DNA of 64,000 nucleotides from Scatomorpha sp964367935 (lineage in GTDB: Bacteria; Bacillota; Clostridia; Oscillospirales; Oscillospiraceae), in NCBI GenBank assembly GCA_964367935.1, contig CAYIYZ010000001.1, positions 394,539 through 458,538 of the forward strand, written 5' to 3'. The notes under the pieces were generated by a model. The model ran no database searches. It worked only from the letters and a program-made list of their open reading frames with translations, and was not told where the DNA came from. Position numbers and translations under genes: made by a program. This document shows, in pieces, positions 56,248 to 64,000 of this stretch. The number at the start of each line of letters is the position of its first letter. Positions within the stretch are counted from its first letter, which is position 1.

Positions 56248-57477
56248 CTATCGCCGGAGAAAACTGTATTCCTCCTGCCCTAAAGGCAAGGCCATGTCGG
56301 GTGTCTCGAATACAGAGCCGCGCAGAACTGACGCCTTACCGTATTTCGATCTTATATTGTCCATGGCACGGTCTAAACTGCGCCTAGCGTCACTGCGTTC
56401 CTGATCACAAAACATGTTGAGCTGTTCGGGTAAGAGCGAGCTTTCAAGCTGTTCGGCACGCAAGGAGAGCGCGCGTAAAGGCACATTCCAAGTGTGTGCC
56501 TCACGGAGTAGATCGAGAGCAATGTCGAAAATGTCCTGAGTACTGTGTGTGGGCAGGTGTAGTCGACGCCCGTGACTGCGAGTGAATAAGTTCTTATCCT
56601 TTATATCAAGGGTGAATGTGTTCGCCAAGAAATTCGCCTTACGTAGCCTTGCACCGACACTTTCAGCAAGGCTCATGAGCGTGGGTATCGCCTCCTGTAA
56701 AGAATGTATGTCACGTGGGCAGGTCGTGCCATTGCCTATGGACTTTTCACGTGGCTGCTCTGCCTTTCTCAGCACGGGCGCATTGTCTGCACCTCGGGCG
56801 TAGCGGTGAACCATCTCGCCATGCTTGCCCAAACGCAATTTAAGTAGGCTCTCGTCCGCGCAAGCAAGCTCGCCTATAGTGTATATGCCGAGCGCCGCAA
56901 GCTTTTTCGTCGTCTTAGGCCCGACCATTATAAGTTCTGACACAGGCAAGGGCCAGACCAAACGTTTATGATTTTCTCTGTTTATGACCGTAACCGCATC
57001 GGGCTTTTTATAGTCTGAACCGAGTTTTGCAAAGACTTTGTTCCAAGACACACCCACGCTGACAGTCAGTCCCAGCTCATTTTTTACGGCACGACGTATG
57101 TCGTGTGCGGCGCTCTCGCCGTCCTTCACGGTCACACAGCCGGTTAAATCCAACCAGCTCTCGTCTATGCCGAAGGGCTCGCACCTATCTGTATAGCGCA
57201 GATATATGGCGCTCACCGCACGTGAGTAGTTCACATAGCGAGTAAAGTTCGGCGGAACTTCAACGAGCTCGGGGCATAAGCGCCGTGCCTCGAACAGGCT
57301 CATACCGGTCTTTATACCGTAGGGTTTCGTTTCAGCCGTCTTGGACAGCACGATACCGTGCCTGTTCTCCTCGTCGCCACACACGACTAAAGGACGCCCC
57401 GCAAACTGCGGCGCGTATAAAAGCTCTATATTTGCATAACAGGCATTCAAATCCGAATGTAGTATAACTCTATCCAT
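56248..57477 (-). CDS. Y-family DNA polymerase (DinB/UmuC-like)
   Basis: About 409 residues. ILHSDLNACYANIE (first metal-binding block), YSRAVSAIYLRY, EPFGIDESWLDLT (second acidic block), SVGVSWNKVFAKLGSDYKKPDA and a little-finger domain. QLNMF near the C-terminus resembles a beta-clamp-binding motif. A translesion polymerase of the Pol IV type. The ATG at 57486 overlaps a TATAAT box; the ATG at 57477 is where transcription would begin, so a leaderless mRNA is likely. No Shine-Dalgarno precedes either ATG. Confidence 0.9.
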   Translation of the reverse strand: MDRVILHSDLNACYANIELLYAPQFAGRPLVVCGDEENRHGIVLSKTAETKPYGIKTGMSLFEARRLCPELVEVPPNFTRYVNYSRAVSAIYLRYTDRCEPFGIDESWLDLTGCVTVKDGESAAHDIRRAVKNELGLTVSVGVSWNKVFAKLGSDYKKPDAVTVINRENHKRLVWPLPVSELIMVGPKTTKKLAALGIYTIGELACADESLLKLRLGKHGEMVHRYARGADNAPVLRKAEQPREKSIGNGTTCPRDIHSLQEAIPTLMSLAESVGARLRKANFLANTFTLDIKDKNLFTRSHGRRLHLPTHSTQDIFDIALDLLREAHTWNVPLRALSLRAEQLESSLLPEQLNMFCDQERSDARRSLDRAMDNIRSKYGKASVLRGSVFETPDMALPLGQEEYSFLRR

Positions 57478-57514
57478 ATAAGACATTATACAATGGCTTA
57501 TATGGATATGTAAA
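57471..57514 (-). promoter_or_regulatory. promoter with embedded operator, Y-family polymerase
   Basis: On the minus strand TTTACA (57509-57514), an 18-base spacer and perfect TATAAT (57485-57490). A 12-bp perfect inverted repeat, TATCCATATAAG (57471-57482) and CTTATATGGATA (57497-57508), brackets the -10 box: one arm fills the spacer, the other covers the expected transcription start. Strong candidate repressor site. Confidence 0.65.
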
Positions 57515-57517
57515 TAG

Positions 57518-57546
57518 CATATTTTATCTTAATAAGATAAAATATG
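57518..57546. repeat. 29-bp perfect AT-rich palindrome
   Basis: CATATTTTATCTTA, a central A, TAAGATAAAATATG. It lies upstream of the polymerase promoter and of the DUF1413 operon. Could be a shared operator or a transcription barrier; arms are too A/T-rich and T-run poor for a typical terminator. Confidence 0.8.
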
Positions 57547-57632
57547 GACTTTGGAGCCGCTCGTAAGTATAGGGGCACTTACGTGTATGTGCAAGAAACT
57601 TCTGAAATATAATATTATTCAGAAAAAAAGGG

Positions 57633-57661
57633 TTGACAAGAGCTTGTCTCTGATGTATATT
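57633..57661 (+). promoter_or_regulatory. promoter of the DUF1413 operon
   Basis: Perfect TTGACA, 17-base spacer, TATATT, 44 bases before the start codon at 57705. Confidence 0.85.
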
Positions 57662-57675
57662 ATTAATCAGAGACA
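57645..57675 (+). promoter_or_regulatory. operator-like inverted repeat over the -10 box
   Basis: TGTCTCTGAT (57645-57654) and ATCAGAGACA (57666-57675) are perfect 10-bp arms 11 bases apart, centred on the -10 hexamer. A dimeric repressor bound here would block RNA polymerase. Confidence 0.75.
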
Positions 57676-57704
57676 CAGACATATTAAACAGGAGGAATTC
57701 AGTG

Positions 57705-58055
57705 ATGGCAAAAATCAATGTTCAGCTTTTGTTTGCCGAGGAGGAATACCGTCAATTGGAGGCTGAGGCTAATGAGCTGGGATTAACTGTTCCGCTCTAT
57801 ATTAAGGCGAAGGTGCTGAAAGAGGATAACTTCGGCGCACATTACAATAGTTTGATTGAAAAGGTGGAGGCTCTGCCGAGCGGCACGAAGTTTAACGTCA
57901 AAGCGTTATTTGGGGTGGAATGGGAGCCTATAAGCAAGGGCGTTAAGCTAAATTTAGGCAAAACATTTTACGGGCGTGTTGACAGTGGTGCGATAAGCAA
58001 TGTATCAAAATTAAAAAAAGACAGTTCGAATGTAATGTGGTATGAAAAAATATAG
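57705..58055 (+). CDS. DUF1413-domain protein
   Basis: 116 residues. The N-terminal part (INVQLLFAEEEYRQLEAEANELGLTVPLYIKAKVL) resembles a ribbon-helix-helix or small antitoxin-type fold; the C-terminal part (LPSGTKFNVKALFGVEWEPISKGVKLNLGKTFYGRV) is the DUF1413 pattern. A DNA-binding or antitoxin-like role is possible, and the palindrome on its promoter would fit autoregulation, but this is inference. ATG 57705 after AGGAGGAATTCAGTG; the GTG at 57702 is one codon earlier. Confidence 0.8.
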   Translation: MAKINVQLLFAEEEYRQLEAEANELGLTVPLYIKAKVLKEDNFGAHYNSLIEKVEALPSGTKFNVKALFGVEWEPISKGVKLNLGKTFYGRVDSGAISNVSKLKKDSSNVMWYEKI

Positions 58056-58066
58056 GGAGATTTAAA

Positions 58067-58360
58067 ATGACAAAAGAACAGGAATTAATGCAGTATCTGC
58101 ACGAGAATGTGTTTGATCCGACGCTTGCCTCAAAGACGGCATCGGCGAATATTAAAAGCGGTATTAGGCTAACGATAGGCAGGATGAACAGGCTCAGCGC
58201 TGACAAAATGCTGCTTTATTTTTGGTCAGCTTTGGCTACGAAAAATTCAATAGCCTTTTCCAAGAGGGTCGGAGCCCAAGGCTTAACGAGGTTTGAAGAC
58301 GTGCTTGACGAGTTTCGGGACAGGTTCAATGAAGACTGGCTTCGGGGCAAGAGCGCTTAG
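58067..58360 (+). CDS. small protein of unknown function, partner of DUF1413
   Basis: 97 residues, all-helical, no membrane segment (LMQYLHENVFDPTLASKTASANIKSGIRLTIGRM...FEDVLDEFRDRFNEDWL). Starts 11 bases after the DUF1413 gene, behind GGGAGATTT. The small two-gene unit with an operator at its promoter recalls toxin-antitoxin or phage-accessory modules; function unknown. Confidence 0.7.
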   Translation: MTKEQELMQYLHENVFDPTLASKTASANIKSGIRLTIGRMNRLSADKMLLYFWSALATKNSIAFSKRVGAQGLTRFEDVLDEFRDRFNEDWLRGKSA

Positions 58361-58429
58361 CAGATGCCTTGCAATTAGTTATGTAAAATGTTAAACTAAA
58401 GCTGTAGCTAAGGAAAGGGGTGGGATGAT

Positions 58430-58879
58430 ATGTTTTTAGTGCCGCTCGTGACTTTATTAATGGGATTTTTCAGTTTGAAGGTAGGTCTTCGTTTTTTGAA
58501 GGGGTATCAAAGGCTGAAAACGGAGAGCTGTGAAGTGGTCGTCGGGACGATTACGGACATAGTGGAAGTTGCCGATCGCTCAGCAGAGGGCACATCTTAC
58601 TCGTATCACCCCGTAGTCCGGTTTATGTATAGGGGCGCAGAACATAGCGTGCAGACAGAGATCGGTGTGCGCAGACGAAAGAGAGGAAAGAGGGCAAACG
58701 GGAAGCGCTTCGCCGTAGGCGATATCGTTAATGTGAGGATAGACAGGGGAGATGTCAGCACTGCGACGATTAACATTAAGGCGATACTCGGCTTTGCCGT
58801 AAGGATGGGCGTGTTTCTCTCAGCTATAGGCGTTTCTTTATTATTCTTGGGATTGTTATTAGTGACTACACTGTTATAG
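58430..58879 (+). CDS. DUF3592-like membrane protein
   Basis: 149 residues. An N-terminal membrane helix, an extramembrane beta-rich part (GTITDIVEVADRS...YSYHPVVRFMYRGAEH, FAVGDIVNVRIDRGD) and a C-terminal helix (MGVFLSAIGVSLLFLGLLLVTTLL). The pattern matches the DUF3592 family of unknown function. AAAGGGGTGGG precedes the start. Confidence 0.75.
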   Translation: MFLVPLVTLLMGFFSLKVGLRFLKGYQRLKTESCEVVVGTITDIVEVADRSAEGTSYSYHPVVRFMYRGAEHSVQTEIGVRRRKRGKRANGKRFAVGDIVNVRIDRGDVSTATINIKAILGFAVRMGVFLSAIGVSLLFLGLLLVTTLL

Positions 58880-58954
58880 AAAAAGGGGCGCACCTAAATA
58901 CGACTACCTGCAAAGAAACATACTGACCATGGGGTTAATCGAACTGAATACAAG

Positions 58955-58988
58955 AAAAAGTCAGCACAATTCAACGTGCTGACTTTTT
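58955..58988. terminator. bidirectional terminator between convergent genes
   Basis: AAAAAGTCAGCAC / GTGCTGACTTTTT perfect 13-bp stem, loop AATTCAAC. Confidence 0.93.
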
Positions 58989-59035
58989 GCATTATCATAA
59001 GGACACCATTACAGTTGCGTATATCTGCTATTTGT

Positions 59036-60538
59036 CTACCCCCTTGGTCGGCCACTACCTTGGTTGTTATTTGGCATCATGCCGCCTCCTTGATTGTTAT
59101 TTGGTGGCATCACTCCACCTCCTTGATTATTACCGGAGGTGTTAGGGGATAACTCATTCCCATTTTCATCGACTATACTACCACCTGATATGCTATATGT
59201 TCCGGTTACATCTATTTCACCGTCACCGCCTGAATAAATAGCATCTACATCAATAACGATATCTCCACCTTCTATAATCAAGTCGCCGTTTGAGTCAATA
59301 CCGTCACCGCTACATTTTAAATAAATTGTACCTCCTGTGAATTTCACAAAACCCGTATCACTATTTGCATTTACAGCATCATCTAAAACAGTAACGTTTA
59401 TATCTCCACCGTTAATTGTAACAGTTTCACCCTCAATTCCCTCATAGCCATTTTGCACTAAGATTTCACCGTTGTTTATCACTAAGTCTGTATCAGCATG
59501 AAGTGCATCATCGCCTGATATAATGTCAAAACTCCCTCCGTTTATTGTCAAAACTCCGTTTGCGTGAACGGTATCTTCATAGGAATTTAATACAAATTCG
59601 CCGTCGTTTATTATAATATTTGTTCCTTTTAAGCTACGCATACTATCTTCAAGCAAATCTGTTGCCGAAACACCGCTTGAGCCTTCGCCTCTTGTGATTT
59701 CATTTAGCACTTCCACAAATCCACCGCCTGTAGTAATATCAAAACTGCCACCATCAATTTGTAGAGTTTGCTCTGCGACAATTCCATCATGTTGTGCATT
59801 AATTATAATATTGCCGCTTGTAATTATAAGATTACCTTTTTCTAAATCCTCATCATTAGAAGTTCTAATACCATCTCTGCCGGAGGTAACATTTATATTT
59901 GCGTTATCTATCGCAAGCAAGTCCTTGCCTTCTATGCCATGTTCAACTGCATTTACAGTAATGTTTCCGCCCTCAATAACAAGGTCATCACGGCTGTTAA
60001 TTCCATCCATGTATAATGTACTTACAATCAAACTACCTTCTCCTGTTATAACAGTGTCTGCCTTTGAGTATATAGCAGCAGATGGAAACTCTTCATCAGT
60101 TGTGATTATTTCGCCTTGAGTTACACTATTTTCGCCATTAAGAACAATTACAACATCTTTAGCTTCAATAATATTGATAGGTGTGCTTGTTTGGCTTTCA
60201 ATATTCGCATTATTTAGTACAAGGTAAACCGTGCCTTCATCGATATCCTTGTCTACATTCACTGTTATGCCCACATAGTCACCACTAAACTCATAGGTTC
60301 CACTACTTGTGATAACAACTTCATCGTCGTTTATAACTTCAGGAGTTGCGCTTATCTCATCTTCTAAATCCACCTCTGGAAAAACAACGCTATCACTGTT
60401 TCCGTTGTCCGTATGCTCAGACCCACTTGATATATCATCGTCCAAAACTCCGGTTTCACTTATTCCATCGTTATTTTGGGCGCAACCGCTTAATATAAGC
60501 ACTGATAGTGATATTGCTATTAATAAAATCCTTTTCAT
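59036..60538 (-). CDS. Cthe_2159-type carbohydrate-binding beta-helix lipoprotein
   Basis: 500 residues. Lipobox LSGC (Cys at 19). The body is a series of beta-helix rungs with repeated G-I/D-G and NGG-x-I/F-x-I motifs (IEGGNITVNAVEHGIEG, INGGSFDIISGDDALHAD, INGGDINVTVLDDAVNA), as in the DUF4353/Cthe_2159 family, whose founding member binds acidic polysaccharide and calcium. The C-terminus is a Gly/Asn/Gln/Pro tail (NNNQGGGMMPNNNQGSGRPRG). Last gene of the minus-strand cluster. Confidence 0.88.
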   Translation of the reverse strand: MKRILLIAISLSVLILSGCAQNNDGISETGVLDDDISSGSEHTDNGNSDSVVFPEVDLEDEISATPEVINDDEVVITSSGTYEFSGDYVGITVNVDKDIDEGTVYLVLNNANIESQTSTPINIIEAKDVVIVLNGENSVTQGEIITTDEEFPSAAIYSKADTVITGEGSLIVSTLYMDGINSRDDLVIEGGNITVNAVEHGIEGKDLLAIDNANINVTSGRDGIRTSNDEDLEKGNLIITSGNIIINAQHDGIVAEQTLQIDGGSFDITTGGGFVEVLNEITRGEGSSGVSATDLLEDSMRSLKGTNIIINDGEFVLNSYEDTVHANGVLTINGGSFDIISGDDALHADTDLVINNGEILVQNGYEGIEGETVTINGGDINVTVLDDAVNANSDTGFVKFTGGTIYLKCSGDGIDSNGDLIIEGGDIVIDVDAIYSGGDGEIDVTGTYSISGGSIVDENGNELSPNTSGNNQGGGVMPPNNNQGGGMMPNNNQGSGRPRG

Positions 60539-60568
60539 AAAGTATCCTCTTTTCTAATAATTTTTTTA

Positions 60569-60982
60569 TTATATTAACTGCTTTATTTTGCAAATTGCAT
60601 AACTGATAGTACCGCAAAACAACATAACTGCTCCACCTATCGTTAGTGCGGTTTGGTATATAGAAGCTGTCCCTGCAATATCAAACACACCTCGTAATAA
60701 TGAACCTAAAATGAGTGCTACAACACCCGTGTGGTAAAGGTGTGATGACCAAAAATAATTTTTTCTCGTTTTCTCAAAGCAGTAAAGAGATATCCCTACC
60801 AAACCTCCTAAAATCAAGGGGTATAGAAAAAGATATGTCATATGAGGTGAGCTCACTCCGTGGGAAAACTGAGAATATATAAATGAAAATAGCAGACAAA
60901 ACAAAGCTATAAAAAAATAAGGCTTTATCCATTTGTTAAAATAATATGCTTGTATCTTTTTTCTATTTTCCAATATAGACAA
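60569..60982 (-). CDS. four-helix membrane protein, unknown
   Basis: 137 residues with about four membrane helices (YFFIALFCLLFSFIY, YLFLYPLILGGLVGISLY, VVALILGSLLRGV, ALTIGGAVMLFCGTISYA). No ATG; TTG at 60982 lies within the end of the upstream gene (20-base overlap). Not recognised; its position between the glycosyltransferase fusion and the beta-helix lipoprotein suggests a role in the same surface system. Confidence 0.75.
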   Translation of the reverse strand: MSILENRKKIQAYYFNKWIKPYFFIALFCLLFSFIYSQFSHGVSSPHMTYLFLYPLILGGLVGISLYCFEKTRKNYFWSSHLYHTGVVALILGSLLRGVFDIAGTASIYQTALTIGGAVMLFCGTISYAICKIKQLI

Positions 60983-62990
60983 TATCGCTCACACTCCTTT
61001 CTCTAAAGTCCCTACCATTTGTTGTGGGATTATTTACTACTTCACCCATAAACACCATCGTAGCCGAACCACCACCGTCTAAATTATAGGCAACTTCACA
61101 GTCATACTGTGACAGCACCATCGCCATTTCATATAGCGATAAACCCTCGCTGATTTCAGTTCTACCATCGGCTGTCATAAAGATATAGTGATTTGGTTCT
61201 ATCATCGCTATTGCAGTTCGAGGATTGCTTGCGTCCTCACGCTCCACCTTGCTTTGTTCAGTTACTGTGATTTCACCGCCAGATATAAGACCCGGACCAA
61301 AGGAAAAAATCTGTACTGCACCAAGCTCTACAAGTTCTTCTGCCAAAACATTGCCCTCGTCTATTATCTGCATATTGCCATCTTCAAATATAACTAAATC
61401 CTCATTGCCCTCAGGTGCTTTAATATCTCTGTAAAGATATCCATTTCGCATAACATAACCATAATCTCTAAAGCCATAATAATCTCCGTTTATGGCGATA
61501 ATTGCATCATTTTCCTCAGCGATAACTGAAGTTTTTTCTTCTACATTTGTTCCAAATGAATTTTCCGCAAGACCTGCTTGTAGTAGTGAACTGTCACTAA
61601 TAATAATCTCGGCTATATAGATATCCGTATCATATTCTCTAATTGTATTTAATGTAACTTCTATATTTTCATCAATATACGAGGTTTCAGTTATAACAGG
61701 CTCGGCAAAAATCGGCTCGCTTTCCTCTAAAACATCTTCGTTTGAAGTATCATAGTCGTTTTGCGGTTCATCACTTACGCCACTTTCCTCCTCGACGGGG
61801 AGATTTTGCTCGGTATGCTGATTTAACTCTATATCATCTAAAGAAACTACATTTTGAGCTATAACAAATCTATCAAGCAATGTAAAGCTAACATACCCTA
61901 TGAAAAACAAAGTAGCACAGGCTATCCATACTTTTGATATTTGTCTTTTGCTCATCTTATTTACAAAAACCCAATTTTTCTGCATAATGTAGCTAAAGAA
62001 AAACAAGGCTATGTCAACAATAATTTTGGACAGTACAGAATTTTCAAGTAATAGGTTGGTCCCCATAGTTCCAACTGCACTTGCACCCATTATAAATAAA
62101 AATAGAGAAAAATATTTTACCATGCTGGTCGCAGTATTACCTTTTAACCCGAAAACAGAGTTTTTATTGATGATATAATTTACAAGACCTGATATTGTTC
62201 GAGCTATTACCGTTGCTATTATTATATTTTCTAAAGAATATAATGACAATAGCATAGAAATCATAGTGAACAAAACAATATCTGTTAAAAACCCTACAAA
62301 AGAACTTGCAATGAATTTTATGGGTCGCTTATATATTAACATAGAGTCACGAAAAGGGCGAAAATGTGACTGATTGTTGTTATCAAAATATATTGTTTCA
62401 ATCTCCACTGTGTGAATTTCAGTTTGTTTCACTGCTTCAAGGAGAAAATTATACTCATATTCATACCGTGAACCCTCCATTTGCAAAGCAGCATCTATAA
62501 GATTTGCAGGTATTCCACGAAGTCCTGTTTGTGTGTCTTTGCACTCTATTCCAGTGGTGGATTTAAACACAAAAGAGGTTATTTTATTTCCAAAACAACT
62601 TTTAAATGGCACTTTTTTTGTCATAAAATCACGAGTACCAAGTATAAGCATATGAGGTTTTGCTATTAAAGCTTGTGTCACTTTAATAATATCCTTTACA
62701 CTATGTTGTCCATCAGCATCTACTGTTACAATTCCGTTTTGGAATTTTAAGTTGTCGACAGCAAATTTAATTCCTGTTTTTAAAGCTTCACCTTTTCCTT
62801 TGTTTTTATGATGTTTTATAACAAAGCAACCGAGTTCCTTGGCTTTTGTGAATATGTACGCACAAGAGTCATCACTTCCATCATCTACAATAATTATGCT
62901 GCTAAAATCATTTTTCTTTAGCTCTACGATCATTTCTATTAATTTAATGTTAGGCTGGTATGCTGGTATGATAATAGCTACATTATTCAT
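60963..62990 (-). CDS. glycosyltransferase 2 - GtrA - phosphodiester glycosidase fusion
   Basis: 675 residues, three domains. Residues 1-215: GT-A glycosyltransferase family 2 of the dolichol/polyprenyl-phosphate type (IIPAYQPNIKLIEMI, VDDGSDDS, VDADGQHSVKDI). About 225-345: GtrA, four membrane helices. After another helix and an acidic linker, about 445-675: NAGPA-type phosphodiester glycosidase (AINGDYYGFRDYGYVMRNG, FGPGLISGG, NPRTAIAMI, YNLDGGGSATM). Inferred to load a sugar on a lipid carrier, flip it and act outside on a phosphodiester-linked glycan. GGAGGTAACT precedes the ATG. Confidence 0.9.
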   Translation of the reverse strand: MNNVAIIIPAYQPNIKLIEMIVELKKNDFSSIIIVDDGSDDSCAYIFTKAKELGCFVIKHHKNKGKGEALKTGIKFAVDNLKFQNGIVTVDADGQHSVKDIIKVTQALIAKPHMLILGTRDFMTKKVPFKSCFGNKITSFVFKSTTGIECKDTQTGLRGIPANLIDAALQMEGSRYEYEYNFLLEAVKQTEIHTVEIETIYFDNNNQSHFRPFRDSMLIYKRPIKFIASSFVGFLTDIVLFTMISMLLSLYSLENIIIATVIARTISGLVNYIINKNSVFGLKGNTATSMVKYFSLFLFIMGASAVGTMGTNLLLENSVLSKIIVDIALFFFSYIMQKNWVFVNKMSKRQISKVWIACATLFFIGYVSFTLLDRFVIAQNVVSLDDIELNQHTEQNLPVEEESGVSDEPQNDYDTSNEDVLEESEPIFAEPVITETSYIDENIEVTLNTIREYDTDIYIAEIIISDSSLLQAGLAENSFGTNVEEKTSVIAEENDAIIAINGDYYGFRDYGYVMRNGYLYRDIKAPEGNEDLVIFEDGNMQIIDEGNVLAEELVELGAVQIFSFGPGLISGGEITVTEQSKVEREDASNPRTAIAMIEPNHYIFMTADGRTEISEGLSLYEMAMVLSQYDCEVAYNLDGGGSATMVFMGEVVNNPTTNGRDFRERSVSDIVYIGK

Positions 62991-63007
62991 AGTTACCTCC
63001 GACCATG

Positions 63008-63700
63008 TTACAGCACATTTGGTAGTATTTCTTGCTTGGTTATAATAATTTCAAGATTGCCGTTTCGACATCTTAGTTCATCAATAAACTGTTTTTCTTT
63101 AGTTGCATCGCTAAGCTCAATTTTATAGCTTAGCTTAAATAAACTACCCATGTTTGTGGTTTTAGCCGATAGCAGTTTCGCTTCCTTTGTAAAGTTTGCG
63201 AAAATGTCGTCAAACACATCAGTATAGTTAAGACTTTCGGGAATGGTGATTTGCAGTGTGCGACTTGCGCTGTTTCTATCCTCACCGAAATTTGTTATGT
63301 TTAAGAAAAGCGCAAACACACAGGCGATGACGGAAAACAGCGCCGCAAAGGCTATATAACCCATGCCGACGGTCAGCCCGGTACACATAGCCGTGAAAAT
63401 TGCGACTATCTCCTTTGCCGTGCCGGGCACCGAACGAAACCTCACAAGACTAAACGCACCTGCTACGGCAACACCCGCTCCGATATTTCCGTTTACCATA
63501 ATGATGACCATAGCCACCGCAAGTGGGAGTAATGCGAGCGTCACAACAAAGCTTTCTGTACACTTGGTTTTATAAGCGTACATTTTAGCCATAAACAGGC
63601 CCAGAACAATGGATACCGCCAAACACAGGATAAAATCCGTGACATTTATATTCGTCGAGGCAGTTGCGTCGAAAACACTGCTAAAAAATTCATTAAACAT
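63008..63700 (-). CDS. DUF4956 membrane protein
   Basis: 230 residues. About four membrane helices in the first 150 residues with NGNIGAGVAVAGAFSLVRFRSVPGTAKEIVAIFTAMCTGL, the DUF4956 hallmark, then a cytoplasmic ferredoxin-like domain. These proteins are consistently encoded beside VTC-domain proteins and may form the membrane partner of a polyphosphate polymerase. The start is one base after the upstream stop codon. Confidence 0.93.
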   Translation of the reverse strand: MFNEFFSSVFDATASTNINVTDFILCLAVSIVLGLFMAKMYAYKTKCTESFVVTLALLPLAVAMVIIMVNGNIGAGVAVAGAFSLVRFRSVPGTAKEIVAIFTAMCTGLTVGMGYIAFAALFSVIACVFALFLNITNFGEDRNSASRTLQITIPESLNYTDVFDDIFANFTKEAKLLSAKTTNMGSLFKLSYKIELSDATKEKQFIDELRCRNGNLEIIITKQEILPNVL

Positions 63701-63701
63701 T

Positions 63702-64000
63702 TCAAACCCTCCCTAAGCTGCTTACAAATTGTGGCATAAAATATGTCATATATGCCGTTCCATACTTTGAAAATGAAGTTTTATAGATGCGGTTTTTGCT
63801 TAAAAATTCTAAAAACCAATTGGGTAGGCCCATAACCGTTTTAACTTCAAGCAAAACAAACTCATTCGATAAAACCTCCATATCGTTATCACTGCTATAA
63901 AGTGAAACTTCGCTATCTCTTGCTTTTATATTAAAGTCAAATGTAAGCCTAAAGTTTTCATCAAGTGTAGAGAAAAATGCTTCTCGTTCGTAGGATAAAT
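63702..64000 (-). CDS. VTC-domain (polyphosphate polymerase) protein, partial
   Basis: Only the C-terminal ~99 residues are in the window; the start lies beyond the right edge. Translation of the minus strand gives SYEREAFF, RLTFDFNIKARDSE, VLLEVKTVMGLPNWFLEFL and TSFSKYGTAYM, the Arg/Lys/Glu pattern of the triphosphate-tunnel VTC domain that makes polyphosphate from ATP at membranes. Adjacent to DUF4956 as usual. Confidence 0.85.
   Translation of the reverse strand, partial: LSYEREAFFSTLDENFRLTFDFNIKARDSEVSLYSSDNDMEVLSNEFVLLEVKTVMGLPNWFLEFLSKNRIYKTSFSKYGTAYMTYFMPQFVSSLGRV

Overview
The window looks like a chromosomal stretch of a low-to-mid GC, Gram-positive, obligately anaerobic Firmicute, most likely a clostridium of the Oscillospiraceae type. 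The support is indirect: several surface proteins carry S-layer homology (SLH) domains, strong sigma-A promoters and intrinsic terminators are common, and the anaerobe-type FeoAB, TAXI-TRAP and thiamine uptake systems are present. No rRNA, tRNA, CRISPR or prophage genes were found.

Layout. 1-1.9 kb: 3' end of a secreted SLH protein. 2.4-11.9 kb (minus strand): radC, tsaD, rimI, an unusual metallopeptidase/dead-phosphatase fusion, polA, uvrB, gltX. 12-17.7 kb (plus): aminotransferase, trpS, and a WecA/TagO-type transferase with UDP-GlcNAc 2-epimerase, plausibly for the cell-wall polymer that anchors SLH proteins. 17.8-25.1 kb: three small unknown proteins, a phosphodiesterase, the feoA-feoB-Cys-rich protein iron operon, a PAP2 phosphatase and a beta-CASP metallo-hydrolase. 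25.2-26.6 kb: a kinase-like protein fused to a C-type lectin domain. 26.6-27.2 kb: gene-free repeats.

27.3-33.7 kb is the most notable region. Two divergent paralogous S-layer-type genes flank a roughly 1.3-kb segment. It is bordered by 24-bp inverted repeats (20/24 identical) at 29758-29781 and 31058-31081. It holds a complete tyrosine recombinase gene, a bidirectional terminator and one strong outward promoter now pointing at the right-hand gene. I infer a self-contained promoter-inversion switch choosing which surface-layer protein is expressed.

33.8-39.2 kb: murC, cca, a family-4 uracil-DNA glycosylase, a DUF2156 protein, a GNAT acetyltransferase and a thioesterase. 39.5-43.5 kb: a LysR-type protein reduced to its DNA-binding domain, then a TAXI-TRAP transporter (binding protein, DUF1850 protein, fused permease). 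43.6-45.1 kb: two membrane proteins. 45.4-48.4 kb: a TPP riboswitch controlling a thiamine or thiamine-precursor ABC transporter. 48.8-50.9 kb: a secreted 5'-nucleotidase with SLH domains. 51-53.7 kb: thyA, a dihydrofolate reductase, rpmE and a lipoprotein. 53.8-56 kb (minus): rpmG-secE-nusG-rplK-rplA. 56.2-58.9 kb: a Y-family polymerase and a DUF1413 operon, each with operator-like palindromes at its promoter. 59-64 kb (minus, running off the right edge): a VTC domain / DUF4956 / glycosyltransferase-GtrA-NAGPA / membrane protein / Cthe_2159-type lipoprotein cluster.

Three dispersed intergenic repeat families (called A, B and C here) recur through the window. Two copies of family A supply the last codons and stop codon of the genes they abut, and the hairpins of family B show paired base changes between copies. 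Assignments rest on reading motifs by eye; no database search was run.
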